From Clostridia bacterium (GTDB lineage: Bacteria > Bacillota > Clostridia > Oscillospirales > Acutalibacteraceae), in contig JAFWZR010000013.1 in the NCBI GenBank assembly GCA_017522225.1, forward strand, positions 124,001 to 188,000: 64,000 nt of DNA, read 5' to 3'. A program made the translations under genes and the position numbers. The notes beneath the pieces were generated by a model that searched no databases, was not told the origin of the DNA, and worked only from the letters and a program-made list of their open reading frames with translations. Positions 50,783 through 59,792 of this stretch are shown here, piece after piece (position 1 is the stretch's first letter; every line of letters begins with the position of its first letter).

Positions 50783-51121
50783 CTACTCTCTTGTTTCGTT
50801 ATTTTCGATATCGTCAATTTCATCGGCAGGTATTGTCACCTGACCTTCAAAGATATCTTCGTCAGATTTCTGCGTAGTTGTCTGGGTTGTTGTTTCTTCA
50901 ATAATATAGGGTGCTTCGGAAATTTCAAGTAATGCATCGGTTACAATAAAGCTTACAAAAGCTATTGCAAGAAGAATAGCGGCAATTATAAGATATTTGA
51001 CTATCGGCTGCCAACGGGCAGTTTTATCCGTACTGATAAAATATCTTTTGTTGTCACTGTAAGACGTGCGGAATTCCGTTATGCTTCTGCGACGCTTATT
51101 GTATTTGTTGTTGTTTTCCAT
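50783..51121 (-). CDS. Single-helix membrane protein with Thr-rich acidic tail
   Basis: 112 residues: a polar basic N-terminal half (NNNKYNKRRRSITEFRTSY), one membrane helix (IVKYLIIAAILLAIAFVSFI), then a Thr- and acid-rich outer tail (EETTTQTTTQ). ATG 51121 follows AGGGTGAT; a longer in-frame start at 51175 overlaps the divergent promoter. Unrecognised. First gene of the five-gene cluster; its topology mirrors that of the last gene (46022-46348), and both Thr-rich tails recall the linker of the LCP-like protein. Confidence 0.68.
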   Translation of the reverse strand: MENNNKYNKRRRSITEFRTSYSDNKRYFISTDKTARWQPIVKYLIIAAILLAIAFVSFIVTDALLEISEAPYIIEETTTQTTTQKSDEDIFEGQVTIPADEIDDIENNETRE

Positions 51122-51151
51122 TTTATCACCCTGTTTGCCATTTTTTGATGG

Positions 51152-51180
51152 TTGAAACCCCCGACACGAGCACATATACT
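51152..51180 (+). promoter_or_regulatory. Promoter of the MecA-like gene
   Basis: TTGAAA, 17 bases, TATACT, 21 bases before the GTG start. Confidence 0.7.
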
Positions 51181-51201
51181 TTAAGATATGGAGGGATTTT
51201 T

Positions 51202-51726
51202 GTGAATATTCAACCGATTGGCAATAATAAATTTATTGTTATATTAAGCCGTGAGGATCTGACAGACCTGGACATTACATACGATACCATGGACTATTCT
51301 GACATTGAGACACGGCGCGTTATCTGGACAATTCTTGACCGTGTGCGTTCACGCACAGGCAAGGATATTGACCCGTCAGGCAACCTTATAATTGAAGCCG
51401 CGCCCGACAGTGCGGGCGGCTGCATACTGATTTTTACCGTACCTGTCTCAAAATCGAATATCGGCACTGTAATTTCCAAAAGCAATCCGACGCAGATTTT
51501 TGAATTTGAAAACATCAACGATCTGCTTGATGTTCTGACTGCAGCAAGAATTACCGACGGTAAAATTTATACTGACGGCAAAAAATACCGTGCAGAATTC
51601 CCGACCCGTGAAACCACATTTTGCCGACGCATAATAGAAGAGTTCGGAAAATTTGTCGGCTGCGATTCACTCACCGCCGCCTCAACTCACGAGCATTGGC
51701 AGGAAATCAGCAAATCAACCTCTTAA
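51202..51726 (+). CDS. MecA-like adaptor protein (negative regulator of genetic competence family)
   Basis: 174 residues. The N-terminal part (NIQPIGNNKFIVILSREDLTDL, then DYSDIETRRVIWTILDRVR) matches the substrate-binding N-domain of MecA, and the C-terminal part (IFEFENINDLLDVLTAARI) matches the ClpC-binding domain. MecA delivers proteins such as ComK to ClpCP in Bacillus; in Clostridia targets are unknown. GTG 51202 has GGAGGG 7 bases upstream; an earlier in-frame ATG lies upstream of the promoter. Its last 12 bases overlap the end of the convergent rpe gene. Confidence 0.82.
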   Translation: MNIQPIGNNKFIVILSREDLTDLDITYDTMDYSDIETRRVIWTILDRVRSRTGKDIDPSGNLIIEAAPDSAGGCILIFTVPVSKSNIGTVISKSNPTQIFEFENINDLLDVLTAARITDGKIYTDGKKYRAEFPTRETTFCRRIIEEFGKFVGCDSLTAASTHEHWQEISKSTS

Positions 51727-52359
51727 GGTTGCAATCATTTCTGCAGGATTTTCTGCACCGAAAACGGCACTGCCCGCAACAAGTACGTTTGCACCTGCTT
51801 CGATAACAACAGGTGCTGTTTCGGGAGAAATTCCGCCGTCAACCTGAATGTCAAGCTCAAGACCGCGACTCTCAGCCTCTGCACGCAGAGCCGAAACCTT
51901 GCCCATCATATCTGACATAAACTTCTGTCCGCCAAAGCCCGGCTCAACCGTCATAATAAGCACCATACTGAGCTTATCGAGGTAGGGATAAACCTCCTCG
52001 ACAGGTGTTTTCGGCTTTACGGTGAGACCTGCCTTACAGCCGAGAGAAAGAATTTTATCAATTGTTTCCTCTGTCGGAGAATCGCTTTCAATATGGAAAT
52101 TGATTATGTCAGCACCTGCTTTTGCAAAATCTTCGGCATATTTAAGCGGATCACTTATCATAAGATGACAATCAAAAACCTTGTCTGTACACTTACGGAT
52201 ACACTTGACAACAGGCGCACCGAATGTAATGTTAGGCACAAAGTGACCGTCCATAACATCAATGTGGATAAAGTCTGCACCGCATGCATCCATACGTGCA
52301 ACCTCTTCACCCATTTTTGAAAAATCACAGGATAAAACCGAGGGGGCAATTTTAATCAT
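51715..52359 (-). CDS. rpe: Ribulose-phosphate 3-epimerase
   Basis: Interconverts ribulose 5-phosphate and xylulose 5-phosphate in the pentose phosphate pathway. 214 residues, a TIM barrel with the metal and catalytic motifs SVLSCDF, FIHIDVMDGHFVPN, MTVEPGFGGQKF and VDGGISPE. ATG 52359 has AGGAG 9 bases upstream; longer in-frame starts run into the promoter region of the next gene. In many Firmicutes rpe sits with rsgA and prkC; here it stands alone. Confidence 0.96.
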   Translation of the reverse strand: MIKIAPSVLSCDFSKMGEEVARMDACGADFIHIDVMDGHFVPNITFGAPVVKCIRKCTDKVFDCHLMISDPLKYAEDFAKAGADIINFHIESDSPTEETIDKILSLGCKAGLTVKPKTPVEEVYPYLDKLSMVLIMTVEPGFGGQKFMSDMMGKVSALRAEAESRGLELDIQVDGGISPETAPVVIEAGANVLVAGSAVFGAENPAEMIATLRG

Positions 52360-52456
52360 AAAAACACTCCTGATATTCACATTTATACAGATAATATCAT
52401 ACCAATTTTTTCGCTTTCGGTCAAGATAAACGCACAAAGTATTATATATAAATTAT

Positions 52457-52485
52457 TTGACTAATTTTTTCTTAAATGATAAAAT
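52457..52485 (+). promoter_or_regulatory. Promoter of the CotH/dockerin protein gene
   Basis: TTGACT, 17 bases, TAAAAT, about 30 bases before ATG 52517. Confidence 0.7.
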
Positions 52486-52516
52486 AATATAAATACAAAT
52501 TTTGGAGGTGCAAGTT

Positions 52517-55500
52517 ATGAAACGCTTTTTAGCTATTCTGTTGTCGGCAGCATTAATTCTCACCTCATTCAGCACAACTATTCACGCCGCAACTGACGAT
52601 TACGATTTTATAACTGTTGAAAAAGATTTCGGCGAAGTATACTTCAGCTGTGACTATGCCGAGGTCGGAAAGGAAATTTCCGTTTCGGTAAGCGGAAGAG
52701 AAAACGAAAATCTTCTCTACAAATGGTACATAGACGGTATTCAGCTTGAAAACCACGATAATACATACACACCTACCGAGGATGATTACGAGTGTATGCT
52801 CGAGGTTGAGGTACTTAATCTCGACGGTACTGTTGCGGGCAGAAGGAGTATGCTTATAAGTCTTTTCCCCGTCATTTATATTGAAACAGAAAACCGTGAG
52901 CCGATTGTAAGTAAAGAAAAATATCTGGATGCACACATTAGCATTCAGGGGAACGCAGAGTTTAACAGCGATAAGCACCTCTATGACGGTGATACACAAA
53001 TCCGCGGCAGAGGTAATTCCACCTGGCAGGCTGACAAAAAACCATACAGATTAAAGCTTGATCAGAAGGCCGACCTTTTCGGTATGGGTAAAAATAAGCA
53101 TTGGGTGCTTATTTCAAACCCGTTTGACACAAGCCTGTTGCGAAACGCAGTTTCCTACAACCTTTCGGCTGATATGGGACTTAATTTTCAGAAAAGCGTA
53201 TGGGTTGATGTTGTATTAAACGGCAAGGTTGTCGGCAACTATCAGCTTTGCGAGCATATCCGTGTGGATGACACACGAGTTGATATCACAAACTGGGAAG
53301 ACCTTGCAGAAGATGCTGCAAAAGAAATATATAAAGCACACACCGACTCTCTTACCAAGGACGACCGTGACACGCTCGTTGATATAATGGCAGAAGATAT
53401 GAGCTGGACAACAAGCGACAAGGTGGTTTATAAGGGTGTTGCGTACACTGTTTCGGATTACATTGATTATCCATCCATAAACGGTGGATATCTGACAGAA
53501 ATTGTTCGCAAATCCGACGAACATACTTTCAGCACAAGCCGTGGAATGTATGTATGTGTGGATACTCCCGAATCGTTGAGTGACGATATGCTCGATTACA
53601 TCCGCGGATATTATCAGGGCTTTGAGGATGCACTTTTCAGTGATGATTTCTGCACCGAGTATAACGGTAAAACCGTACGATACACCGATTTTATTGACCT
53701 TGACTCTTTCGTAAAAGGTCTTCTGATTAATGAAATTTTTGAAAATCCCGACTTTGGCAGAACAAGCACGTGGATAAGTCAGGACATCGGAGGTAAGCTC
53801 GTTTACGGTCCTGTGTGGGATATGGACTTTTCATTGGTCGCCACTTACAGTTGGACCACTGCAAAGGTTAACTGGCTTAAGAGATTGCTTTGCGATCCCG
53901 TTTTTGTCAAGGAAATGAGAGAAACCTATTTTGAATACAGATACACCGCTATAAATGATCTTATCAAGGACAACGGCGACATTGACCTTGCAATCAGAAA
54001 AATTGAATCATCTGCAATTCACAATGATGACATCTGGAACAACGATCCGACATTTTTTGAGAATGCCACAGATCTGAAATATGTTCTTCAGCGTAAAATT
54101 TCTTGGCTTGATAAAACACTTGCTACTCCCGAATCAACACTCAAGTCAATTGCAGGCACTGCTTTTGACGCAAAGGACATTGTCTTTGATGAAATCAGCT
54201 CACTCGAAATCACCGTATTACCCGATAAACTCACTTATAATGCAGGTGACACACTTGACCTTACAGGTCTTTCACTTACAGCAACCTGCCGTGACGGCTC
54301 AAAGAAAAGTGTAACGCCTGACCTCGTTTACACTTACGTCAAGGATGCATTTGGCGACCAGCTTTATTCTTACGGCAAGGTTACCGAAGAAATCGGAAAC
54401 ACTTATGTTGTTGTCCGTTACAGAAATGCATCCGCAATGTTCCCCATCAATGTAAATCCCCGCACAAATTACGCAGAGGTTGAGGCACTTATCGAAAACC
54501 TTCCCGCAAAGACCTACGGTAACAGATTTGTCAAGGAAATGTTTGAGGCTTATATTGCCTATGACGCATTGAGTGAATCTGCAAAAGCAAAGGTCAGCAG
54601 CTACGACAAGCTTGTTTCCTTGATGGCTGAGTTTGAAAAGAATGCAGAGGCTACAGATTGCTCTGTTCTCGCCTGTTTTGCAGACGGACTTTTCAAAGCT
54701 GATGCCCGTTCACCTCTTGTGACAATTTCAAAGGATGTACCAAATAAGATTCTTTATATGAGTCCTTCCAACGGTACAAGCGCAACCTACCCGACAGACC
54801 ATTTTGCATTTATGTCGCAGAAAACAGTCGGAAACTTCTCAATAACTACAATCAATCATCTTGTTTCAGGAAGCGAGGACTTTCAATATCAGGTAAAGGC
54901 TATTTATCGGGACCTCAGGAAGAGTGAAGCTTTCCCGATTACCGTCTCTCAACTCAGGGATGAAGCGAAGGTGATTAACAGTCTCGAGTATAACAAGCGT
55001 ATCGATAACGGCGGCAAGCTTACCGTACGCATAGATAAAGACAGCATTGCAGATAAGGTCCGACTGCTTGAAAACGGCAAGGATCTGAAGGCTGTATCTG
55101 AAACAGACGCAAACATTATCACCCTTACCAAGCCGTTCACCGCTTCGGGTAAGCATACAATAACGGTTGAATACCTGATCGGCTCAAGTTGGATTGAATA
55201 CGGCAGCTTTGACATCATCGTTCATGAAAAGTTGACTCTTGATGGCACAAAAATCCTCAGCAATCCGTACGGCAACGGTACAATCGAAATTCCCGAATAC
55301 ATAACCGAAATTGCAGACGGTGCTTTTGACGGCTTCAGCGGAAAAATCATCTGTTACCCCGGCTCCGCTGCTGAAGCTTTTGCAAAGGCTCATAAAATCA
55401 GCTTTGAAACCTTCCGTTTCAGCATAAATGCTTCCGTTTTGAATATGAAGCCCGGGGAAACAATGAAACTCAGCGTAACCGCTACTCCGTTTATGCCCAA

Positions 55501-55861
55501 GAATTTTGTCCTTACGGCCGAAGCTGACAACAAGGTTTTAAGCTTTACAAACGGCACTATTAACGCTCTTGCTCCGGGTTATACAAGAGTTAAGCTTTCA
55601 AGCAGCTGCGGTCTTTTTGAAGAGGTAATTTCAGTCTATGTCAGCGGCGGTATAACCAAGGCGGACATTGACGGTAACGGACAAATCAACTCACTTGATG
55701 CGTTGATTATTCTTCAGGCATGTGTTGATAAAATCGCCCTCAACGCAGAGGAAAAAGCTGCGGCAGATGTTGACGGCAACGGAAGAATCAACTCGCTTGA
55801 TGCATTGATTGTTCTGCAGATTGTAACGGAAAAGAGATCTATCTGGGATTTCATAAAATAA
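52517..55861 (+). CDS. Secreted CotH-domain protein with Ig-like regions and C-terminal dockerin
   Basis: 1114 residues. Signal peptide KRFLAILLSAALILTSFS ending TTIHA. A CotH-type kinase domain at about 115-510 (IRGRGNSTW, KKPYRLKLDQ, GPVWDMDFSL). Then a bacterial Ig-like part (LPDKLTYNAGDTLDL), a mixed beta region with a short leucine-rich-like element (IEIPEYITEIADGAFDGF), and a type I dockerin made of two calcium-binding repeats (ADIDGNGQINSLDALIILQ and ADVDGNGRINSLDALIVLQ). The dockerin should bind a cohesin on a scaffoldin, tying the protein to a cellulosome-like complex. The CotH domain may phosphorylate partner proteins or be structural. GGAGGTG is 7 bases before ATG. Confidence 0.9.
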   Translation: MKRFLAILLSAALILTSFSTTIHAATDDYDFITVEKDFGEVYFSCDYAEVGKEISVSVSGRENENLLYKWYIDGIQLENHDNTYTPTEDDYECMLEVEVLNLDGTVAGRRSMLISLFPVIYIETENREPIVSKEKYLDAHISIQGNAEFNSDKHLYDGDTQIRGRGNSTWQADKKPYRLKLDQKADLFGMGKNKHWVLISNPFDTSLLRNAVSYNLSADMGLNFQKSVWVDVVLNGKVVGNYQLCEHIRVDDTRVDITNWEDLAEDAAKEIYKAHTDSLTKDDRDTLVDIMAEDMSWTTSDKVVYKGVAYTVSDYIDYPSINGGYLTEIVRKSDEHTFSTSRGMYVCVDTPESLSDDMLDYIRGYYQGFEDALFSDDFCTEYNGKTVRYTDFIDLDSFVKGLLINEIFENPDFGRTSTWISQDIGGKLVYGPVWDMDFSLVATYSWTTAKVNWLKRLLCDPVFVKEMRETYFEYRYTAINDLIKDNGDIDLAIRKIESSAIHNDDIWNNDPTFFENATDLKYVLQRKISWLDKTLATPESTLKSIAGTAFDAKDIVFDEISSLEITVLPDKLTYNAGDTLDLTGLSLTATCRDGSKKSVTPDLVYTYVKDAFGDQLYSYGKVTEEIGNTYVVVRYRNASAMFPINVNPRTNYAEVEALIENLPAKTYGNRFVKEMFEAYIAYDALSESAKAKVSSYDKLVSLMAEFEKNAEATDCSVLACFADGLFKADARSPLVTISKDVPNKILYMSPSNGTSATYPTDHFAFMSQKTVGNFSITTINHLVSGSEDFQYQVKAIYRDLRKSEAFPITVSQLRDEAKVINSLEYNKRIDNGGKLTVRIDKDSIADKVRLLENGKDLKAVSETDANIITLTKPFTASGKHTITVEYLIGSSWIEYGSFDIIVHEKLTLDGTKILSNPYGNGTIEIPEYITEIADGAFDGFSGKIICYPGSAAEAFAKAHKISFETFRFSINASVLNMKPGETMKLSVTATPFMPKNFVLTAEADNKVLSFTNGTINALAPGYTRVKLSSSCGLFEEVISVYVSGGITKADIDGNGQINSLDALIILQACVDKIALNAEEKAAADVDGNGRINSLDALIVLQIVTEKRSIWDFIK

Positions 55862-55875
55862 CATTATAATTAACA

Positions 55876-55926
55876 ATATGACGGATAATGCACATTGCTG
55901 TGATTATCCGTCATATGGATTTTTAT
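55876..55926 (+). terminator. Strong terminator after the CotH/dockerin gene
   Basis: An 18-bp stem with one mismatch (arms begin ATATGACGGATAAT and end ATTATCCGTCATAT) and a TTGC loop, followed by GGATTTTTATT. Confidence 0.88.
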
Positions 55927-55937
55927 TAGACACTGTG

Positions 55938-55967
55938 TTGACTTCTTAAAAGGTGGTGTGTTATAAT
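55938..55967 (+). promoter_or_regulatory. Promoter of the TetR gene
   Basis: TTGACT, 18 bases, TATAAT, about 30 bases before ATG 55999. Confidence 0.65.
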
Positions 55968-55998
55968 ATTTACACATTAACAAAAGGATGTGAATTTT

Positions 55999-56565
55999 AT
56001 GCCAGTTAAATCCCTTGACCGACGCGCACGGATGACGCGTCAGATTCTTAAGGAAAGCCTTATTGAGCTGATGAAGGATAAGCCTATCCACGAAATCAGC
56101 ATCAAAAAAATCTGTGAAACGGCAGACATTAACCGCAGCACATTCTATCACCATTACGAATCACAGTTTGAACTTTTTGAAGACATTCTTAACGATATCG
56201 GTAAAGATATTTTCGAAATGGTAAAAGCGCACTGCACAAGTCCTAACTGGATGCAGCCTATACTTGAGGATGCACTCACTTACATCGAAGACCGCCGCGA
56301 AACCTTTCTTGTTATCCTGAGTGAAAACAGCGGCTTCAGTGTCGGCGAAAAGCTCACTCAGTATGTTGAGCGTTTTGTTAACACAACAAGTGAGGATTCA
56401 AGCGAAATTGCAAAATACTGCGCACAGTTTGCCACAGCAGGAATGACCTCGGTTGTTTGGCAGTGGCTCAAGGAAGAGAAACGTATGCCCGCAAAAGAGC
56501 TTGCCAAAATAATTACTAATCTGCTTGGTCCGAGCCTCGGCCGATTTACGCTTTTCCCTCAATAA
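55999..56565 (+). CDS. TetR/AcrR-family transcriptional regulator
   Basis: 188 residues with the N-terminal helix-turn-helix IKKICETADINRSTFYHHYE, characteristic of TetR regulators, and a helical ligand domain with a WQWLKEEKRMP segment typical of the group with a C-terminal TetR_C_7-like domain. The start at 55999 is about 10 bases after AAAGGATG; a GTG at 55990 overlaps that site. It is convergent to the GPH-type transporter and near a MATE exporter, either of which could be its target, but I see no shared palindrome in their promoters. Confidence 0.9.
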   Translation: MPVKSLDRRARMTRQILKESLIELMKDKPIHEISIKKICETADINRSTFYHHYESQFELFEDILNDIGKDIFEMVKAHCTSPNWMQPILEDALTYIEDRRETFLVILSENSGFSVGEKLTQYVERFVNTTSEDSSEIAKYCAQFATAGMTSVVWQWLKEEKRMPAKELAKIITNLLGPSLGRFTLFPQ

Positions 56566-56572
56566 AAGAATT

Positions 56573-56602
56573 ACGGAGACACATTGTGCCTCCGTTTTTT
56601 TA
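56573..56602. terminator. Terminator between the TetR gene and the transporter gene
   Basis: Stem ACGGAG/CTCCGT with inner CACA/TGTG pairs, followed by TTTTTTTATTT on plus; it ends at the stop of the convergent transporter. Confidence 0.82.
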
Positions 56603-58018
56603 TTTCTTGTTTTCTGCTCTGATTTCAAGCACCTTGTTGTGTACATCCTCCTTGGTTTTGCCTGTCAGCTTATAGAAGAAGAACGGCACACCTGCAAGGA
56701 ACATCATAATACCGTGAACTATTGTATAGAAGAACAGCATAAGAATCTTCGTTCTTAATGTCTGCACGGGATTTTCGACAAGGTCTGTGGGCTGAATATA
56801 CTGAATGATTGAGTTTTCACCGTAAAGAACCTGTGGTGCAAATGCATTTGCTATTGTACCGCTGATAAGTGTTCCGATTGAAATAACAAACGGTAACGAT
56901 GCATCAAGACGCTTGCCTGTTTTAACCTCCATATCCTCAAGCACGTCTGCCTGAAACATTGACGGCAACAGGTTGGATGCACCGAACTGAAGACCGATAA
57001 GAAAGAGGAAAACTATAAACACAATCTGCAGTATCGGATTGGGCTTTGTAAAGTAAATATAACCGACCGCAAATGCTGCTGTATTTGCGATAATTGAATA
57101 GATACCGCTTGCGATATAAAGAACCTTGGAGTTGAACTTCTTCAAAAGGAAGTTGATCACAAGCATACCGACTGCCGTACCGATTCCTGTCGGAAGACCG
57201 AAAAGAAGGAACTTTGATGTAGAACCGAGAAGAGCTGCTGCAAGGAATGGTCCCATATAGGTTGCAAGGCTTCTGAAGCTCTTGAGAAACTCTGAGGTGA
57301 TGATAACCCACGCATATTTATTTTTGAGAATATCACCGAAGCCTACAAGAGGATTCTTCTTTTCTTCCGTGTAAGGCACTCTTTCCTTGACTGCGCCCAT
57401 ACCGAGAAGTACGGTGATTATACCGACTGCACCGCAAAGACCTGCACCGATTATGTACTGCAGACCCTCGTTATCCTTCCAGATAAGGCCGATGACAAGA
57501 ACAATAACAAGCGGAGCGGAGTTGCCGACCGCAGAAGAGATACTGCGGAAAGAAAGAATGTTGTCGCGTTCTTTCATATTAGGTGTCATAACATTGGCAA
57601 CCATATTGATTGATCCGCCGAAGTTACACATAACACCCCACAATACCGCAATTGTGATAATGTAAATCATAAGTGATGTTCCGACAAGACCTGCAGGTGC
57701 CCAGAATGTGAGCATCAGCAAAGCACCCATCGGCACTGCAACAAGCATTGCAAGCGGCTTGAACTTGCCGCCCTTACCCATTCTTCTGCCGTCGATGTAC
57801 ATAACTATGAAGAAGTTAAGAACGAAACCGACAATACTTGTAACCGTGTTGAAGGTGGTTGCCTGATCTTCGCTAAGACGAAGAACGTTTACAAGGTAAG
57901 CGTTTCTGTACGAGCCGACCATACCTGTCATATTGGTGTAAAAGAACACTCCGACAAGGTACAGTATCATCTCTTTGATTTTAACGTATTTCTGATTTTC
58001 AGTAGCTACTGTCTGCAT
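56600..58018 (-). CDS. GPH/MFS-type transporter
   Basis: 472 residues with about twelve helices. The pattern, with MFFYTNMTGMVGSYRNAYL-like start and the cytosolic loop GRRMGKGGKFKP, matches the glycoside-pentoside-hexuronide:cation symporter family within the major facilitator superfamily. Later helices contain NFGGSINMVANVMTPNMKER, recalling the conserved motif after helix 4. It would import a sugar or glycoside with Na+ or H+. The ATG at 58018 has GGGGAG 6 bases upstream; a longer start at 58063 overlaps the -10 region. Single gene with its own promoter. Substrate unknown. Confidence 0.85.
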   Translation of the reverse strand: MQTVATENQKYVKIKEMILYLVGVFFYTNMTGMVGSYRNAYLVNVLRLSEDQATTFNTVTSIVGFVLNFFIVMYIDGRRMGKGGKFKPLAMLVAVPMGALLMLTFWAPAGLVGTSLMIYIITIAVLWGVMCNFGGSINMVANVMTPNMKERDNILSFRSISSAVGNSAPLVIVLVIGLIWKDNEGLQYIIGAGLCGAVGIITVLLGMGAVKERVPYTEEKKNPLVGFGDILKNKYAWVIITSEFLKSFRSLATYMGPFLAAALLGSTSKFLLFGLPTGIGTAVGMLVINFLLKKFNSKVLYIASGIYSIIANTAAFAVGYIYFTKPNPILQIVFIVFLFLIGLQFGASNLLPSMFQADVLEDMEVKTGKRLDASLPFVISIGTLISGTIANAFAPQVLYGENSIIQYIQPTDLVENPVQTLRTKILMLFFYTIVHGIMMFLAGVPFFFYKLTGKTKEDVHNKVLEIRAENKK

Positions 58019-58046
58019 CAAATCTCCCCTTCTGCTTATTGGGTTG

Positions 58047-58076
58047 ATTATAGCATTTTGCATATATGTGTTTCAA
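58047..58076 (-). promoter_or_regulatory. Promoter of the GPH/MFS transporter gene
   Basis: On the minus strand TTGAAA, 18 bases, TATAAT with an extended -10 (TGC before it). Confidence 0.72.
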
Positions 58077-58109
58077 TCTGTATTTTCTATAAAAAAATTA
58101 TAATTTTTT

Positions 58110-58147
58110 TGACAAAAGGAGCTGTCCCGAAAATAAGGACAGCTCCT
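58110..58147 (-). terminator. Terminator after the MATE exporter gene
   Basis: Perfect 11-bp stem AGGAGCTGTCC with its complement, 9-base loop, followed on the minus strand by TTTTGTC and a long A/T tract. Confidence 0.82.
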
Positions 58148-58150
58148 GAC

Positions 58151-59509
58151 TTAGTTTTTAATTTTTGAAATAATTGTTTTATACACATATGCAAAACAAA
58201 TCAGCGTAACAGCAAGTGATGAAAGCTCTGCCAAGGGGTATGAGAACCAGACAAGATCGGGGTTGCCGATCTTCATTCCGTACTGCGCAAGAAAGTACGC
58301 TACGGGTGTCAGCACAAAAAGCTGACGAATAAGCGATACTATCATCGAAAAGATACTCTTTCCGAGTGCCTGGAACACTGCACCGAGTGAAACGCAGATA
58401 CCTGCAAGAGCAAAGCTTGAGCCGATAATCCTGAGTGCAGGAACACCTATTTCAAGCATTGCGGGGGATGCACTGAAGAAGCCGAGCAGTATATGTGGGA
58501 TTGTTGCAAACAGCAGCACACCGAGAAGACTGAAAAACTCGGCATAGATAACCACGAGCTTGACGGTTTGGACAAGCCTCTGCTTCTGCTGTGCGCCGTA
58601 GTTGTAGGCGATAATCGGGATAACACCGTTATTAAGTCCGAAAATCGGCATACAGATAAAGCTGTTAAGCTTGAAAAATGCACCGAAAACAGTTGCTGCC
58701 GTCTCCTTACCCGGAGTATACAGAATAAGAATTTTATTCATACAGAATGTCATTACAGATCCGATTGCGACCATAATAATTGACGGAACACCGATTCTGT
58801 AAATCTGTCCGATAAGCTTTATATCGGGACGGAATTTTTTGAAATTGAGCGTAATTTCGGGATTCTTCTTTGCGTTCAATATTGCTGCGATTATGAACGC
58901 TACAATCTGTCCGGCAACAGTTGCAATAGCTGCACCCGTAACTCCCATTTTGAAAACAAAGATAAAAATCGGGTCAAAAATAATGTTGATGATAGCACCT
59001 ATACCCTGTGTACACATCGTAAGGGTTGTTCGGCCTGTTGCCTGTAAAAGTCTTTCAAAAATAATTTCAAGAAAAATTCCGAACGATGCACACGCAACAA
59101 TACGCAGGTATGCCGTTCCCTGTTCGATAATATATTCAACATCTGTCTGTGAACGCATAAATGGCTCCGCACCGAAGAGACCGAAAAAGAAAAACACAAC
59201 AGCACTGCACAGGGCAAGGAATACACCGTTTTCCGAAAGGCGGTTTGCTTTTTCAAAGTTTCTCTCACCGAGCGAACGCGAAATCAATGCATTGACACCC
59301 ACACCCGTTCCCGTTGCAACTGCAATCATAAGATTCTGTGCAGGGAAGGACAGAGAAACCGCAGTCAGCGACTGTTCATTGACCATACCGACAAATACTG
59401 AGTCAACGATATTGTACAATGCCTGAACAAGCATCGAAATCATCATCGGCAGGGACATATTGATAATAAGCTTGTTTATGGGCATAACACCCATTTTGTT
59501 CTGTTCCAT
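58151..59509 (-). CDS. MATE-family efflux transporter
   Basis: 452 residues with twelve helices in two matching halves. N-terminal half: MISMLVQALYNIVDSVFVG with the conserved Asp, and GTGVGVNALISRSLGER. C-terminal half: LNNGVIPIIAYNYGAQ. This is the MATE signature for Na+ or H+ driven export of drugs, cationic compounds or metabolites. The DinF/NorM subgroup cannot be told apart by eye. AGGAG precedes ATG. Single gene with a terminator 4 bases after its stop. Confidence 0.94.
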   Translation of the reverse strand: MEQNKMGVMPINKLIINMSLPMMISMLVQALYNIVDSVFVGMVNEQSLTAVSLSFPAQNLMIAVATGTGVGVNALISRSLGERNFEKANRLSENGVFLALCSAVVFFFFGLFGAEPFMRSQTDVEYIIEQGTAYLRIVACASFGIFLEIIFERLLQATGRTTLTMCTQGIGAIINIIFDPIFIFVFKMGVTGAAIATVAGQIVAFIIAAILNAKKNPEITLNFKKFRPDIKLIGQIYRIGVPSIIMVAIGSVMTFCMNKILILYTPGKETAATVFGAFFKLNSFICMPIFGLNNGVIPIIAYNYGAQQKQRLVQTVKLVVIYAEFFSLLGVLLFATIPHILLGFFSASPAMLEIGVPALRIIGSSFALAGICVSLGAVFQALGKSIFSMIVSLIRQLFVLTPVAYFLAQYGMKIGNPDLVWFSYPLAELSSLAVTLICFAYVYKTIISKIKN

Positions 59510-59542
59510 ACTTTTCTCCTATAGTAAATTTCAACGACGTAA

Positions 59543-59548
59543 ATTATA
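59543..59548 (-). promoter_or_regulatory. Extended -10 box of the MATE gene
   Basis: On the minus strand TGGTATAAT, 34 bases before the start; a TTGATA lies 19 bases upstream, a long spacer. Confidence 0.5.
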
Positions 59549-59678
59549 CCACACAATATAATTTTTGTATCAACAAAGTTTTACTGAATATTGCGCTTAT
59601 TTTTGTATATATTACATTATACAGAAAAAATACACAGTTTTTTTCGTTTTAAGGTTGGTATATTCTAACAAATGCGAG

Positions 59679-59707
59679 TTGAAAATGCTTTTTTGATATA
59701 GTATAAT
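59679..59707 (+). promoter_or_regulatory. nifS-iscU-mnmA promoter
   Basis: TTGAAA, 17 bases, TATAAT. It leaves a leader of about 80 bases before nifS, longer than for other genes here; I see no clear IscR-type site or hairpin in it. Confidence 0.72.
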
Positions 59708-59792
59708 TTAGAGTACCAAAATAGGATTTAGTCATTGCTTTCAACTTTGTTTAAATCCCGAGAATCAAAGATAGAAAGTCAGGCGATTTTTA

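Noticed and set aside
56600-59509. TetR regulator controlling the MFS and MATE genes as one drug-efflux unit
   Set aside because: Each gene has its own promoter and terminator, and I found no shared palindrome; proximity alone is too weak.
59708-59792. Possible riboswitch or IscR site in the nifS leader
   Set aside because: The 80-base leader shows no convincing hairpin, no terminator and no match I can recognise to IscR sites.
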